Of a stretch of DNA of 38,786 nucleotides, positions 24,268 to 32,415 are shown piece after piece. Where the stretch lies: positions 1 through 38,786 of the forward strand of contig JANQLI010000148.1 of NCBI GenBank assembly GCA_028280675.1, read 5' to 3'. Below the pieces are notes generated by a model. That model was not told the origin of the DNA. It worked only from the letters and a program-made list of their open reading frames with translations, and did no database searches. The position numbers and the translations under genes were made by a program. Source of the DNA: Alphaproteobacteria bacterium (GTDB lineage: Bacteria > Pseudomonadota > Alphaproteobacteria > SMXP01). How positions within the stretch are numbered: position 1 is the stretch's first letter; every line of letters begins with the position of its first letter.

Positions 24268-25281
24268 ATGAGTGACGCACTCCTCAAAGGGACGAATATG
24301 CATAAGCCGGTATTTGATTCAAATGAATTCAGGCGCTCGCTTGGAACATTTGCAACTGGTGTGACTATCATTACTGTGCGTAGTCCTGATGGAGAACCTA
24401 TTGGCGTAACGGCGAATAGCTTTAGTTCCGTATCCCTTGATCCCCCTCTTGTTCTTTGGAGTTTAGCCAAAAATGCGAAAAGTCTTCCTGCATTTCAAGC
24501 AGCGGAGTACTTTGCAATTCACATTCTTTCGGCAGAACAAGAAGGCTTATCGAATTTATTCGCCTCGCAGGGGGCAGATAAGTTCGGCAACTTGAACACG
24601 GAGCAGGGTATAGGCGATACACCGTTGCTTGATGGATGCTGCACACGGATGCAATGTAAAGTGGCGCATCAATACGAGGGCGGTGATCATATCATATTTG
24701 TTGGAGAGGTCGTTGATCTCGTTAGCAATGATTTAACGCCACTTGTCTTTCAAGCGGGAAAATATTCTTTAGCAGCTCGTAAAACAGATGATACACCATT
24801 GATAAGTAGCTCATCTTCCGGGTTCGATGAGGATTTTTTTGGCTATTTGTTGTGGCGTGCATACTTCCAATTCCAATCTGAAGTTAACAAGCAAGCGCCA
24901 TTCAGAGGCTTCACCAGTCTTGAGTTTTTGATCCTTGTCACGCTCGCACATAATAATTGGCGAGCTGTCGATACACTGTGCGATATGATAGTGCATGATG
25001 GTGATCATGACTTGGTGGGCCAAGCATTGGAATCCTTAGTTGAAAAGGGCCTTCTTCAGGAGAAGGCCGACAAGAATGGATTTAAACTATGCGGTTTGAG
25101 TGAAACCGGAAACGAAAAAGCACTCGAACTACTCACTATCGCCAAATCAACGGAATCCACATTTTTGGAAAGGCTTGGGCAGAAGGAAAGTGCTGCCCTC
25201 AAGAATTTACTTAAAGGTTTTATCGTTGAGACGGATACGGGGATACCTCACCCTTGGGAGCGCACTGAAGGTGAAGCCTAA
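24268..25281 (+). CDS. Flavin reductase fused to a MarR-like domain (HPAH C1 type)
   Basis: A 337-residue two-domain protein. Residues about 15-170 form an HpaC-like flavin reductase domain, with FRRSLGTFATGVTIIT, GVTANSFSSVSLDPPLVLW and a GGDH segment. Residues about 185-330 form a MarR-like winged-helix region (FRGFTSLEFLILVTLAHN ... LVGQALESLVEKGLL). This architecture is that of the C1 reductase of 4-hydroxyphenylacetate 3-hydroxylase from Acinetobacter baumannii, where the MarR-like domain senses the phenolic substrate and relieves autoinhibition of the reductase. A second ATG at 24298 has a better ribosome site (AAAGGGA) and may be the real start. It likely supplies reduced flavin to the enzymes at 20817 and possibly 22137. 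Confidence 0.88.
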   Translation: MSDALLKGTNMHKPVFDSNEFRRSLGTFATGVTIITVRSPDGEPIGVTANSFSSVSLDPPLVLWSLAKNAKSLPAFQAAEYFAIHILSAEQEGLSNLFASQGADKFGNLNTEQGIGDTPLLDGCCTRMQCKVAHQYEGGDHIIFVGEVVDLVSNDLTPLVFQAGKYSLAARKTDDTPLISSSSSGFDEDFFGYLLWRAYFQFQSEVNKQAPFRGFTSLEFLILVTLAHNNWRAVDTLCDMIVHDGDHDLVGQALESLVEKGLLQEKADKNGFKLCGLSETGNEKALELLTIAKSTESTFLERLGQKESAALKNLLKGFIVETDTGIPHPWERTEGEA

Positions 25282-25376
25282 GAAGTTTTCAAATATGTGC
25301 ACGCCATACGCAGTTTTCATGGATGCCCATTCACTTTTGAGCTTTTAGCTAAAGAGAAAGAGATTCATTTTCGATT

Positions 25377-25955
25377 ATGGAGGTATTGGTCTTTTTTAAT
25401 TTTCGCAGCCCTTATTGCTATTTAGCGACGCAAACGCTCTTTGATGAGATAGGCAAGCGTGGTGCAAAATTGATATGGAAGCCGCTCGCGGGATGGGATG
25501 GACGATCTCCTAAAGATCGTCCACGGATAAAAGACAAAGTGAGAATCGCACGTCAGGATGTTCAAAGAATTGCAAGAAAAATGGACATTCCTTTTTGCCC
25601 TCCACCGCCTGATACGGATCCGACATTAGCTGCTCTTGGTTCGTTATATGCAGAAAAAAGCGGTCAACTTGCAGCATATGTGAAGGCTGTTATGCAAGCT
25701 GAATGGGCAGAAGGCAAAGATATTGGAGATGAATACGTGCTGATGGAGAGCGTCAAGAAGTCCGATCTTAATGGCGAAGAATTTCTTATAAGTTTGAAAA
25801 ATCGCGATTTAAAGAACCAACTTTCAAAAAACTGGGAGGAAGCGCAGGAGCTGGGCGTGATTGGTGTTCCATCTTTTGTTGTCGAGGATCAGATTTTTTG
25901 GGGACATGATCGCCTCTCCTACTTGCTTGATTATATAGAGGAGAGAGCCGCATAG
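25377..25955 (+). CDS. Second 2-hydroxychromene-2-carboxylate isomerase-like protein
   Basis: A 192-residue DsbA/kappa-GST-family protein. It begins MEVLVFFNFRSPYCYLA, with S11 at the catalytic position, and ends with GVIGVPSFVVEDQIFWGHDRL. Its similarity to the protein at 10075 is limited to family motifs, so the two are not recent duplicates. It stands directly upstream of the XylT-like ferredoxin and catechol 2,3-dioxygenase genes, an unusual place for such an isomerase, and its stop may overlap the ferredoxin start. It may act on a ring-fission product of a bicyclic substrate. Function beyond the family is inferred. Confidence 0.8.
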   Translation: MEVLVFFNFRSPYCYLATQTLFDEIGKRGAKLIWKPLAGWDGRSPKDRPRIKDKVRIARQDVQRIARKMDIPFCPPPPDTDPTLAALGSLYAEKSGQLAAYVKAVMQAEWAEGKDIGDEYVLMESVKKSDLNGEEFLISLKNRDLKNQLSKNWEEAQELGVIGVPSFVVEDQIFWGHDRLSYLLDYIEERAA

Positions 25956-26266
25956 CGAAGACGGAAACAGATCAGTCTTGGGCATACACCCTTGAGTTTG
26001 AAGACACTGGAATAAGCTTAATGTGTCGTGCGTCGAAATCTGTTCTTGCAGAGCTTGAGAGACAACATTGTCAAACAGTGTCTATTGGTTGCCGTGGGGG
26101 TGGGTGTGGTGTGTGCCGTGTTGAAGTATTGATGGGGAAATATGCGGTTGGGACGATGAGTCGAGCGCAAGTGTCCTTAGAAGAAGAGAGATGTGGCATC
26201 GTATTAGCTTGTCAGCTTTATCCCGAAAGTGATTTGAAGCTTCGGGTGCTTAACCGAAAAAATTAA
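25952..26266 (+). CDS. XylT-like plant-type [2Fe-2S] ferredoxin with a probable non-standard start
   Basis: The cluster-binding region GCRGGGCGVCRVEVL and the later LACQLYP give the four cysteines of XylT-type ferredoxins, which re-reduce the iron of catechol 2,3-dioxygenase. The first ATG in frame (26021) would give 81 residues and remove part of the N-terminal beta-sheet. The frame is open upstream to 25931 and encodes YTLEFEDTGISLMCRASKS, which aligns with the XylT N-terminus. No ATG, GTG or TTG lies in that extension. An ATA at 25952 overlaps the isomerase stop (ATAG) and has GAGGAG 8 bases upstream, so initiation there (104 residues) is proposed. The exact start is uncertain; the gene itself is firm. 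Confidence 0.72.
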   Translation: MAKTETDQSWAYTLEFEDTGISLMCRASKSVLAELERQHCQTVSIGCRGGGCGVCRVEVLMGKYAVGTMSRAQVSLEEERCGIVLACQLYPESDLKLRVLNRKN

Positions 26267-26313
26267 AATTGAGTAGTTATGGAATTTAATCAGGTGAGAG
26301 AGGAAATCGGAAA

Positions 26314-27237
26314 ATGGCAATGACAGGTGTACTGCGTCCAGGTTTCTGCCAATTGCGGGTCTTGGATATGGAAAAATCAATGGTTCACTATCGAGATCGG
26401 ATCGGTCTTGATGAAGTGAGTCAGGAAAAAGATGGTCGTGTGTATTTGAAAGCGCGCGATGAATTTGACCGCCATAGCATTATTTTGCGATCTGCCGATG
26501 AACCGGGTATGGATTGCATGGGTTTTAAAGTGTTAGATGACGAAAGCCTTACCCAGCTTGAAAAGGATCTCACCGCTTTTGGCGTGGATGTCGAGCATAT
26601 TGAGGCAGGTGAGCAGCCCGGTATCGGTCGGCGTATTCGTTTCCAAGCGCCTATGGGGCATATCTTTGATTTTTATGCGGAGATGGAAAAATCGGATAAA
26701 GGCCCAATGGTACAGGACCCGCATGTTTGGGATGAGCAACCCCGCGGTATGCGACCAATCCGTTTTGATCATTGCTTATTGTATGGTGATGAACTGGATG
26801 AAACAGCCGAGATTTTTCAAAAAGTCTTAGGCTTTCAAGTTTCTGAGGTCATTCGCGTTGAAGGGGACGTGATCAATGCATACTTCTTAACATGCAGCAC
26901 GAAGGCGCATGACATTGCTTTGATCCGCTTTCCTGAAAAAGGGAAGTTCCATCATTGCTCCTTTTTATTGGAAGACTGGAATGCCATTGGCAATGCGGCA
27001 GATATAATGACTCGTTACGATATCTCTGTTGATATTGGACCAACACGTCATGGTATTACGCGCGGTAAAACAATCTATTTCTTTGATCCATCGGGAAATC
27101 GCAATGAAGTTTTCTCAGGTGGCTACAACTTCTACCCTGACAATCCTCGCCGTGAATGGTGTGAAGAAGAAGTAGGACGTGCGATTTTCTATTACGAAAA
27201 GCAACTTAATGATCGCTTCATGGGAGTTGTGACCTAA
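26314..27237 (+). CDS. xylE: Catechol 2,3-dioxygenase (XylE type, extradiol)
   Basis: A 307-residue two-domain vicinal oxygen chelate enzyme, the same length as XylE of Pseudomonas TOL plasmids and collinear with it. The iron ligands fall at the same positions: H153 in FDHCLLYG, H214 in FHHCSF and E265 in NRNEVF. Second-shell H199, H246 and Y255 are also present, in TKAHD, GPTRHG and KTIYFFDPSGNRNE. It opens catechol at the 2,3-bond to 2-hydroxymuconic semialdehyde. It follows its reactivating ferredoxin and leads into the lower pathway genes. A ribosome site GAGAGGA precedes the start. Confidence 0.95.
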   Translation: MAMTGVLRPGFCQLRVLDMEKSMVHYRDRIGLDEVSQEKDGRVYLKARDEFDRHSIILRSADEPGMDCMGFKVLDDESLTQLEKDLTAFGVDVEHIEAGEQPGIGRRIRFQAPMGHIFDFYAEMEKSDKGPMVQDPHVWDEQPRGMRPIRFDHCLLYGDELDETAEIFQKVLGFQVSEVIRVEGDVINAYFLTCSTKAHDIALIRFPEKGKFHHCSFLLEDWNAIGNAADIMTRYDISVDIGPTRHGITRGKTIYFFDPSGNRNEVFSGGYNFYPDNPRREWCEEEVGRAIFYYEKQLNDRFMGVVT

Positions 27238-27331
27238 ACAGATATCACTCTGACTATTGATCATTAAGGATAGAAGGAAAATGTGGGGCAGGTATGTGAT
27301 TAAATCCTGATCATCACAAAGTTAGATACAC

Positions 27332-28798
27332 ATGACATCAAGAGAAATATTACATTTTATCGATGGGGCTTATACGGCTGGCTCATCTGGGCGGATGTAT
27401 GAGAATATCAATCCTGTGGATGGGAGTGTGATCTCACATATCTGTGAGGGGGGCCGTGACGATGTTGATCAAGCTGTGAGTGCCGCGCGTCGTGCACTTG
27501 CAGGCCCCTGGCGCGATATGACAGTTCAGCAGCGTTCAGATATTCTTTACCGGGTTGCCGACGGTATCACAGCACGATTTGATGAATTCCTTGAGGCCGA
27601 ATGTCTCGATACGGGTAAGCCTCATTCCTTGGCAAGGTCAATCGATATCCCTCGCGGTGCCGCAAACTTTAAGGTTTTTGCTGATCTTGTGAAAAATGTA
27701 CCTGCAGAATCCTTTGTAATGGATACACCTGATCAACAAGGTGCTGTGAACTATTCGATCCGTACACCCAAAGGGGTGATTGGCGTTATCTCACCATGGA
27801 ATCTGCCGCTTCTACTCATGACATGGAAGGTGGGTCCAGCCTTGGCCTGTGGAAATACGGTTGTTGTAAAGCCTTCCGAGGTAACGCCAACTACGACGGC
27901 ACTGCTTGGTGAGGTGATGAATGAAGCAGGCGTTCCACCCGGTGTGTACAATGTTGTGCATGGGTTTGGAGCGAATTCTGCGGGGGCCTTTTTGACAGAA
28001 CATCCAGATGTTGATGCCATCACATTCACAGGAGAGACATCAACGGGCACAGCGATTATGAAGGCTGCGTCTGAAGGGGTGCGTGATGTATCCTTTGAGC
28101 TGGGTGGGAAGAACCCTGCAATTGTTTTTGCCGATTGTGATCTCGATAAAGCCATTGAAGGAACCATGCGATCTGCTTTTGCAAATTGCGGTCAGGTCTG
28201 TCTCGGTACCGAGCGTGTTTATGTGGAGCGGCCAATCTTTGATGAATTCGTAAAGCGTCTCAAAGAGGGTGCTGAAGGCCTTGTGATCGGTCCACCTGAT
28301 ATGGAAGGGGCTGCGCTTGGTCCACTGGTGAGCCAGGAGCATCAGGATAAAGTTCTCAAATATTATGATCTTGCTGCGTCGTTAGGTGCCCAGATTGTTA
28401 CGGGTGGCGGCGCTCCGAGCATGAACGATGCACTGCAATCGGGATTCTGGGTGGAGCCGACTATTTGGACGGGATTACCCGATGATAGCCCCATCATGAA
28501 AGAAGAAATTTTTGGCCCATGCTGTCATATCACACCATTTGATTCAGAAGATGAAGTTATCGCTTTGGCAAATGATACGGATTATGGGTTGTGCTCGTCC
28601 GTGTGGACGGAAAATCTCTCAAAAGCGAACCGTGTTGCAGCGCAAATTGATTGTGGCATCACATGGGTGAACTCGTGGTTTTTGCGCGATCTTCGGACAC
28701 CTTTTGGTGGCGCAAAACAATCCGGTATCGGTCGCGAAGGTGGTGTTCATAGCTTGGAATTTTACACAGAGCTACGCAATATCTGTGTGAAGCTGTAG
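27332..28798 (+). CDS. xylG: 2-hydroxymuconic semialdehyde dehydrogenase
   Basis: A 488-residue NAD+-dependent aldehyde dehydrogenase with N157 (SPWNLP), E256 (FELGGKN) and C290 (NCGQVCLGTERVYVE). These match XylG/DmpC-type enzymes, including the CLGTERVYVE region. It oxidises 2-hydroxymuconic semialdehyde to 2-hydroxymuconate, the start of the oxalocrotonate branch. It lies 94 bases after the dioxygenase gene and 9 bases before the hydratase gene. Position in the order T-E-G-J-Q-K-I agrees with the TOL lower operon minus xylF. Confidence 0.93.
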   Translation: MTSREILHFIDGAYTAGSSGRMYENINPVDGSVISHICEGGRDDVDQAVSAARRALAGPWRDMTVQQRSDILYRVADGITARFDEFLEAECLDTGKPHSLARSIDIPRGAANFKVFADLVKNVPAESFVMDTPDQQGAVNYSIRTPKGVIGVISPWNLPLLLMTWKVGPALACGNTVVVKPSEVTPTTTALLGEVMNEAGVPPGVYNVVHGFGANSAGAFLTEHPDVDAITFTGETSTGTAIMKAASEGVRDVSFELGGKNPAIVFADCDLDKAIEGTMRSAFANCGQVCLGTERVYVERPIFDEFVKRLKEGAEGLVIGPPDMEGAALGPLVSQEHQDKVLKYYDLAASLGAQIVTGGGAPSMNDALQSGFWVEPTIWTGLPDDSPIMKEEIFGPCCHITPFDSEDEVIALANDTDYGLCSSVWTENLSKANRVAAQIDCGITWVNSWFLRDLRTPFGGAKQSGIGREGGVHSLEFYTELRNICVKL

Positions 28799-28807
28799 GG
28801 GATTGTG

Positions 28808-29608
28808 ATGAGTACGATTAGTCACGATGATATTGAACGCGCCGCTTCTCAATTGAGGCAGGCGCACGAAAGTGGCGTTCCATGCGCGCCGCTCAATCAA
28901 TTCATTCCAGCAACGGATATTGAGGCCGGTTACGCCATCCAAAATATGAATACAGATTATTGGATTGCAGAAGGACGCAAACTTGTTGGCCGTAAAACAG
29001 GTTTAACCTCTAAAGCCGTACAGAACCAACTGGGAGTTAATCAACCCGATTTTGGAATGCTCTTTTCAGATATGGCGTATGCCGATGGTGAGGATATATC
29101 TCTATCACGGATGCTACAGCCCAAAGTCGAAGGTGAAATAGCATTTATTCTCGGCCAGGATCTCGATAGTGATCATCTGACATTGGCGGATGTGATAAGC
29201 GCTATTGATTATGCAGTTTGTGCCATTGAGATCGTCGATTCGCGTATTGCAGATTGGCAAATCAAGATTATGGATACCGTTGCAGATAATGCGTCATCGG
29301 GTCTTTACGTTTTGGGAAGTGAGCCGCGAAAACTCGGTGAATTTGATCCCCAACTTTGTGGTATGGTGATCGAACATCGAGGTGAGCCAATTTCGACTGG
29401 TGCTGGTGCCGCATGTTTGGGCAATCCGCTACATGCCACACTCTGGCTTGCAAAAATCATGGTTGATGTGAAACGTCCTTTGAAAAAAGGCGATACGGTC
29501 TTATCCGGTGCTCTTGGCCCAATGGTCAGTGTCACAGGCGAGGGCGTGTATGAGCTTCGCATTGATGGTGTGGGGTCTGTTCGCGCTTCTTTTGTTGATG
29601 GGAAATAG
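28808..29608 (+). CDS. xylJ: 2-oxopent-4-enoate hydratase
   Basis: A 266-residue member of the hydratase/decarboxylase family (MhpD-like). Segments GRKTGLTSKAVQNQLGV, QPKVEGEIAFIL and AIEIVDSRIADWQIKIMDT... contain the metal-binding acidic residues (E in VEGEIAF and E in AIEIVDSR). ATG 28808 is preferred over GTG 28805, as AGGGGA then has 6-base spacing. It adds water to 2-hydroxypenta-2,4-dienoate to form 4-hydroxy-2-oxovalerate. It is paralogous to the decarboxylase at 31597, with which it forms a complex in TOL and dmp systems. Distinguished from it by operon position and better match to hydratases. Confidence 0.9.
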   Translation: MSTISHDDIERAASQLRQAHESGVPCAPLNQFIPATDIEAGYAIQNMNTDYWIAEGRKLVGRKTGLTSKAVQNQLGVNQPDFGMLFSDMAYADGEDISLSRMLQPKVEGEIAFILGQDLDSDHLTLADVISAIDYAVCAIEIVDSRIADWQIKIMDTVADNASSGLYVLGSEPRKLGEFDPQLCGMVIEHRGEPISTGAGAACLGNPLHATLWLAKIMVDVKRPLKKGDTVLSGALGPMVSVTGEGVYELRIDGVGSVRASFVDGK

Positions 29609-29618
29609 GTAATCGATA

Positions 29619-30557
29619 ATGTCTAAAGTGAAATGCGCTGTCATTGGATCGGGGAATATTGGAACTGATCTTATGATTAAAATTATCCGAACCAGTGAAA
29701 GTCTTGAGATGGCTGCCATGGTGGGTATTGATCCGGAGTCGGATGGACTTGCTCGTGCAGAGCGTATGGGCGTTGCTTCAACACATAGAGGTATTGATGG
29801 GTTAGTGGAACTAGACTCCTTTGCCGACATAAAAATCGTTTTTGATGCCACCTCAGCCTACGCACATCAAAATCACAATGATATTTTGCAGGCTCATGGC
29901 AAACAGGTTGTTGACCTAACACCAGCTGCCATTGGGCCGTTCACGGTTCCGGTTGTAAATATGGAGCAGAATCTTTCTGAGCAGAACGTCAATATGGTGA
30001 CATGTGGTGGGCAAGCGACGATTCCTATTGTTGCAGCGGTGAGCCGTGTTGCGAATGTGCCTTATGCAGAAATTGTGGCATCAGTATCTTCAAAATCGGC
30101 GGGGCCAGGGACACGTGCGAATATTGACGAGTTCACACGGACAACGGCCCAAGCGATTGAAAGCATCGGAGGTGCAAAAAAAGGTAAAGCGATTATCATA
30201 TTGAACCCGGCCGAACCACCAATGATTATGCGCGATACAGTGTTTACGCTTTCAGACATTGTAGATGAAAAACTCATCGAAGATTCTATTCATAAAATGG
30301 TGGCGGATGTTCAAGCTTATGTTCCCGGCTATCGTCTTAAACAAGATGTACAATTTGAGCGTTACGGTTCCAATAATCCATTGAAAATCCCTGGTTATGG
30401 TGAGTTTGAAGGTCTTAAGTCGTCCGTCTTTCTTGAGGTCGAGGGTGCAGCGCATTACCTGCCGGCCTATGCTGGGAATCTAGACATCATGACGTCTGCG
30501 GCCCTTGGCACGGCGGAGAAGATTGCAGAGCTAAAATACGGCGCTAAAGCGGCATAG
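29619..30557 (+). CDS. xylQ: Acetaldehyde dehydrogenase, acylating
   Basis: A 312-residue enzyme with the N-terminal NAD+-binding GSGNIGTDL (10-18) and catalytic C129 in VTCGGQATIP, equivalent to DmpF C132. Also GPGTRANIDEFT, characteristic of the family. It converts acetaldehyde and CoA to acetyl-CoA, and works in a channelling complex with the aldolase encoded next, 14 bases downstream. Length is normal for DmpF/XylQ/MhpF. Confidence 0.95.
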   Translation: MSKVKCAVIGSGNIGTDLMIKIIRTSESLEMAAMVGIDPESDGLARAERMGVASTHRGIDGLVELDSFADIKIVFDATSAYAHQNHNDILQAHGKQVVDLTPAAIGPFTVPVVNMEQNLSEQNVNMVTCGGQATIPIVAAVSRVANVPYAEIVASVSSKSAGPGTRANIDEFTRTTAQAIESIGGAKKGKAIIILNPAEPPMIMRDTVFTLSDIVDEKLIEDSIHKMVADVQAYVPGYRLKQDVQFERYGSNNPLKIPGYGEFEGLKSSVFLEVEGAAHYLPAYAGNLDIMTSAALGTAEKIAELKYGAKAA

Positions 30558-30571
30558 GTGGGATCAGTAAG

Positions 30572-31597
30572 ATGTCTAAAAAACTATATATTCAAGATGT
30601 GACGCTACGCGATGGGATGCATGCGATTAAACATCTCTATGGTGTGGATCAAGTACAAGCGATTGCCAAGGCGCTTGATGATGCGGGCGTGGATGCGATT
30701 GAAGTTGCCCATGGGGATGGTCTTTCCGGCACAAGTTTTAATTATGGATTCGGGACTCATACGGATTGGGAATGGTTGGAAGCTGCTGCTGATGTTCTGA
30801 ACAATGCTGTTCTCACCACACTTATCTTACCCGGTATTGCGACAGTGGAGGAACTTAAGCGTGCTTATGACCTCGGCGTGCGGTCTGTGCGTGTTGCGAC
30901 CCATTGCACAGAAGCTGATGTATCAAAACAGCATATCCAGATGGCACGTGAGATCGGGATGGATACCATTGGCTTCCTCATGATGAGTCACATGAATGAG
31001 CCCCAAAAGCTTGCGGAACAAGCAAAGCTGATGGAATCTTATGGGGCGCAATGTGTGTATGTTGTCGATTCGGGTGGTGCTTTGAACATGGATGATGTCC
31101 GAGATCGTCTTAAGGCGTTTGATGAGGTCTTAGACCCAAAGACAGAGCGTGGCATTCATGCCCATCAAAATTTATCGCTTGGTGTCGCAAATTCCATCGT
31201 GGCTGTGCAAAATGGTGTGCGGCGTGTTGATGCTTCTCTGGCAGGCATGGGTGCCGGTGCCGGAAATGCACCCTTGGAAGCCTTTATTGCATGTGCAAAC
31301 CGCTTGGGATGGGAGCATAATTGCGATCTATTCAAACTGATGGACGCGGCGGAGGATTTGGTCCGTCCCATACAAGACCGACCTGTGCGTGTTGATCGAG
31401 AAACATTAAGTCTTGGTTATGCAGGCGTTTATTCGAGCTTTCTGCGTCATGCAGAAACTGCTGCCGAAACTTATGGCTTGGATGTGCGTGAGATTCTTGT
31501 CGAGCTCGGTGCACGTAAAATGGTCGGCGGGCAAGAGGATATGATTGTGGATGTGGCGTTGGATATCTTGAAAGACCGTGAGGGGACGAGTGTATAA
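30572..31597 (+). CDS. xylK: 4-hydroxy-2-oxovalerate aldolase
   Basis: A 341-residue class II pyruvate aldolase of the DmpG/HMG-CoA-lyase family. It has the TLRDGMHAIKH motif with R13, D14 and H17, and the metal-binding HAHQNLSLGVANS stretch. It cleaves 4-hydroxy-2-oxovalerate to pyruvate and acetaldehyde; the aldehyde passes by tunnel to the dehydrogenase partner upstream. Length and motifs match DmpG and XylK. The stop overlaps the start of the next gene by one base (TAATG at 31595-31599). Confidence 0.95.
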   Translation: MSKKLYIQDVTLRDGMHAIKHLYGVDQVQAIAKALDDAGVDAIEVAHGDGLSGTSFNYGFGTHTDWEWLEAAADVLNNAVLTTLILPGIATVEELKRAYDLGVRSVRVATHCTEADVSKQHIQMAREIGMDTIGFLMMSHMNEPQKLAEQAKLMESYGAQCVYVVDSGGALNMDDVRDRLKAFDEVLDPKTERGIHAHQNLSLGVANSIVAVQNGVRRVDASLAGMGAGAGNAPLEAFIACANRLGWEHNCDLFKLMDAAEDLVRPIQDRPVRVDRETLSLGYAGVYSSFLRHAETAAETYGLDVREILVELGARKMVGGQEDMIVDVALDILKDREGTSV

Positions 31598-32367
31598 TGA
31601 CCGATATTCCACATATTGCAGAAATCGTTGATACTGCCGCTCACGATGCAACAGAAATCTCCCAGCTTTCATTAAGTGGTTACGACCTGACTCCGCAACA
31701 AGCCTATGACGTGCAGGCAGAATCCATAGATCGGCGTATGAAGCGAGGCGAGACTCTGATCGGTGTGAAGATGGGCATGACCTCACGTGCCAAAATGATT
31801 CAAATGGGTCTTGATGAGATGATGTGGGGGCGTCTTACGGATAAGATGCTTGTTGAGGATGGTGGAGAGATTGATCTCAAAGATTATGTCCACCCACGTG
31901 TTGAACCAGAAATTGCATTCCTGATGAAACAGGATTTATCGGGGAAGGTGAGTCCTCTACAGGCAGTGGAAGCCGTCAGCGCCATTGCTCCTGCTATAGA
32001 AATTATCGATAGCCGCTATAAAGATTTTAAGTTTAATGTCCCGGATGTTATCGCTGACAACACTTCCTCATCAAGTCTCGTGGTTGGCCCGTGGGCAAAG
32101 CCAGATATCAATATTGCAAATCTCGGTATGGTTATGGAGTTTGATGGTAAGGCTGTGGAGATAGGGTCATCCGCCGCTATACTCGGTCATCCAGCGCGAG
32201 CGCTTGCAGGGGCATCGCGATTAGTTGCTGAGCAAGGATTATCATTAAAGGCCGGTTGGATTGTTATGGCAGGTGGTGCAACGGCTGCTGTTGCTTTGAA
32301 GCCTGGTGTCCAGGTGCGCTTGAGTGTGGCTCAGCTCGGGCGCGTGAATTTTTCAGTTCTTCCTTAA
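31597..32367 (+). CDS. xylI: 4-oxalocrotonate decarboxylase
   Basis: A 256-residue member of the hydratase/decarboxylase family, paralogous to the gene at 28808. Segments LIGVKMGMTSRAKMIQMGL, VHPRVEPEIAFLM and APAIEIIDSRYKDFKFN match XylI/DmpH. It decarboxylates 2-oxo-3-hexenedioate to 2-hydroxypenta-2,4-dienoate. It is last in the run; 4-oxalocrotonate tautomerase (XylH), which usually follows, is absent. A short 6-bp inverted repeat (TATCTA/TAGATA, 32369-32385) comes just after the stop but has no T-tract, so the end of the transcript is not clear. Confidence 0.93.
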   Translation: MTDIPHIAEIVDTAAHDATEISQLSLSGYDLTPQQAYDVQAESIDRRMKRGETLIGVKMGMTSRAKMIQMGLDEMMWGRLTDKMLVEDGGEIDLKDYVHPRVEPEIAFLMKQDLSGKVSPLQAVEAVSAIAPAIEIIDSRYKDFKFNVPDVIADNTSSSSLVVGPWAKPDINIANLGMVMEFDGKAVEIGSSAAILGHPARALAGASRLVAEQGLSLKAGWIVMAGGATAAVALKPGVQVRLSVAQLGRVNFSVLP

Positions 32368-32415
32368 TTATCTACTTCATAGATAGCTGTTTAGTATTTC
32401 ACAGTAGGTGGTGAA

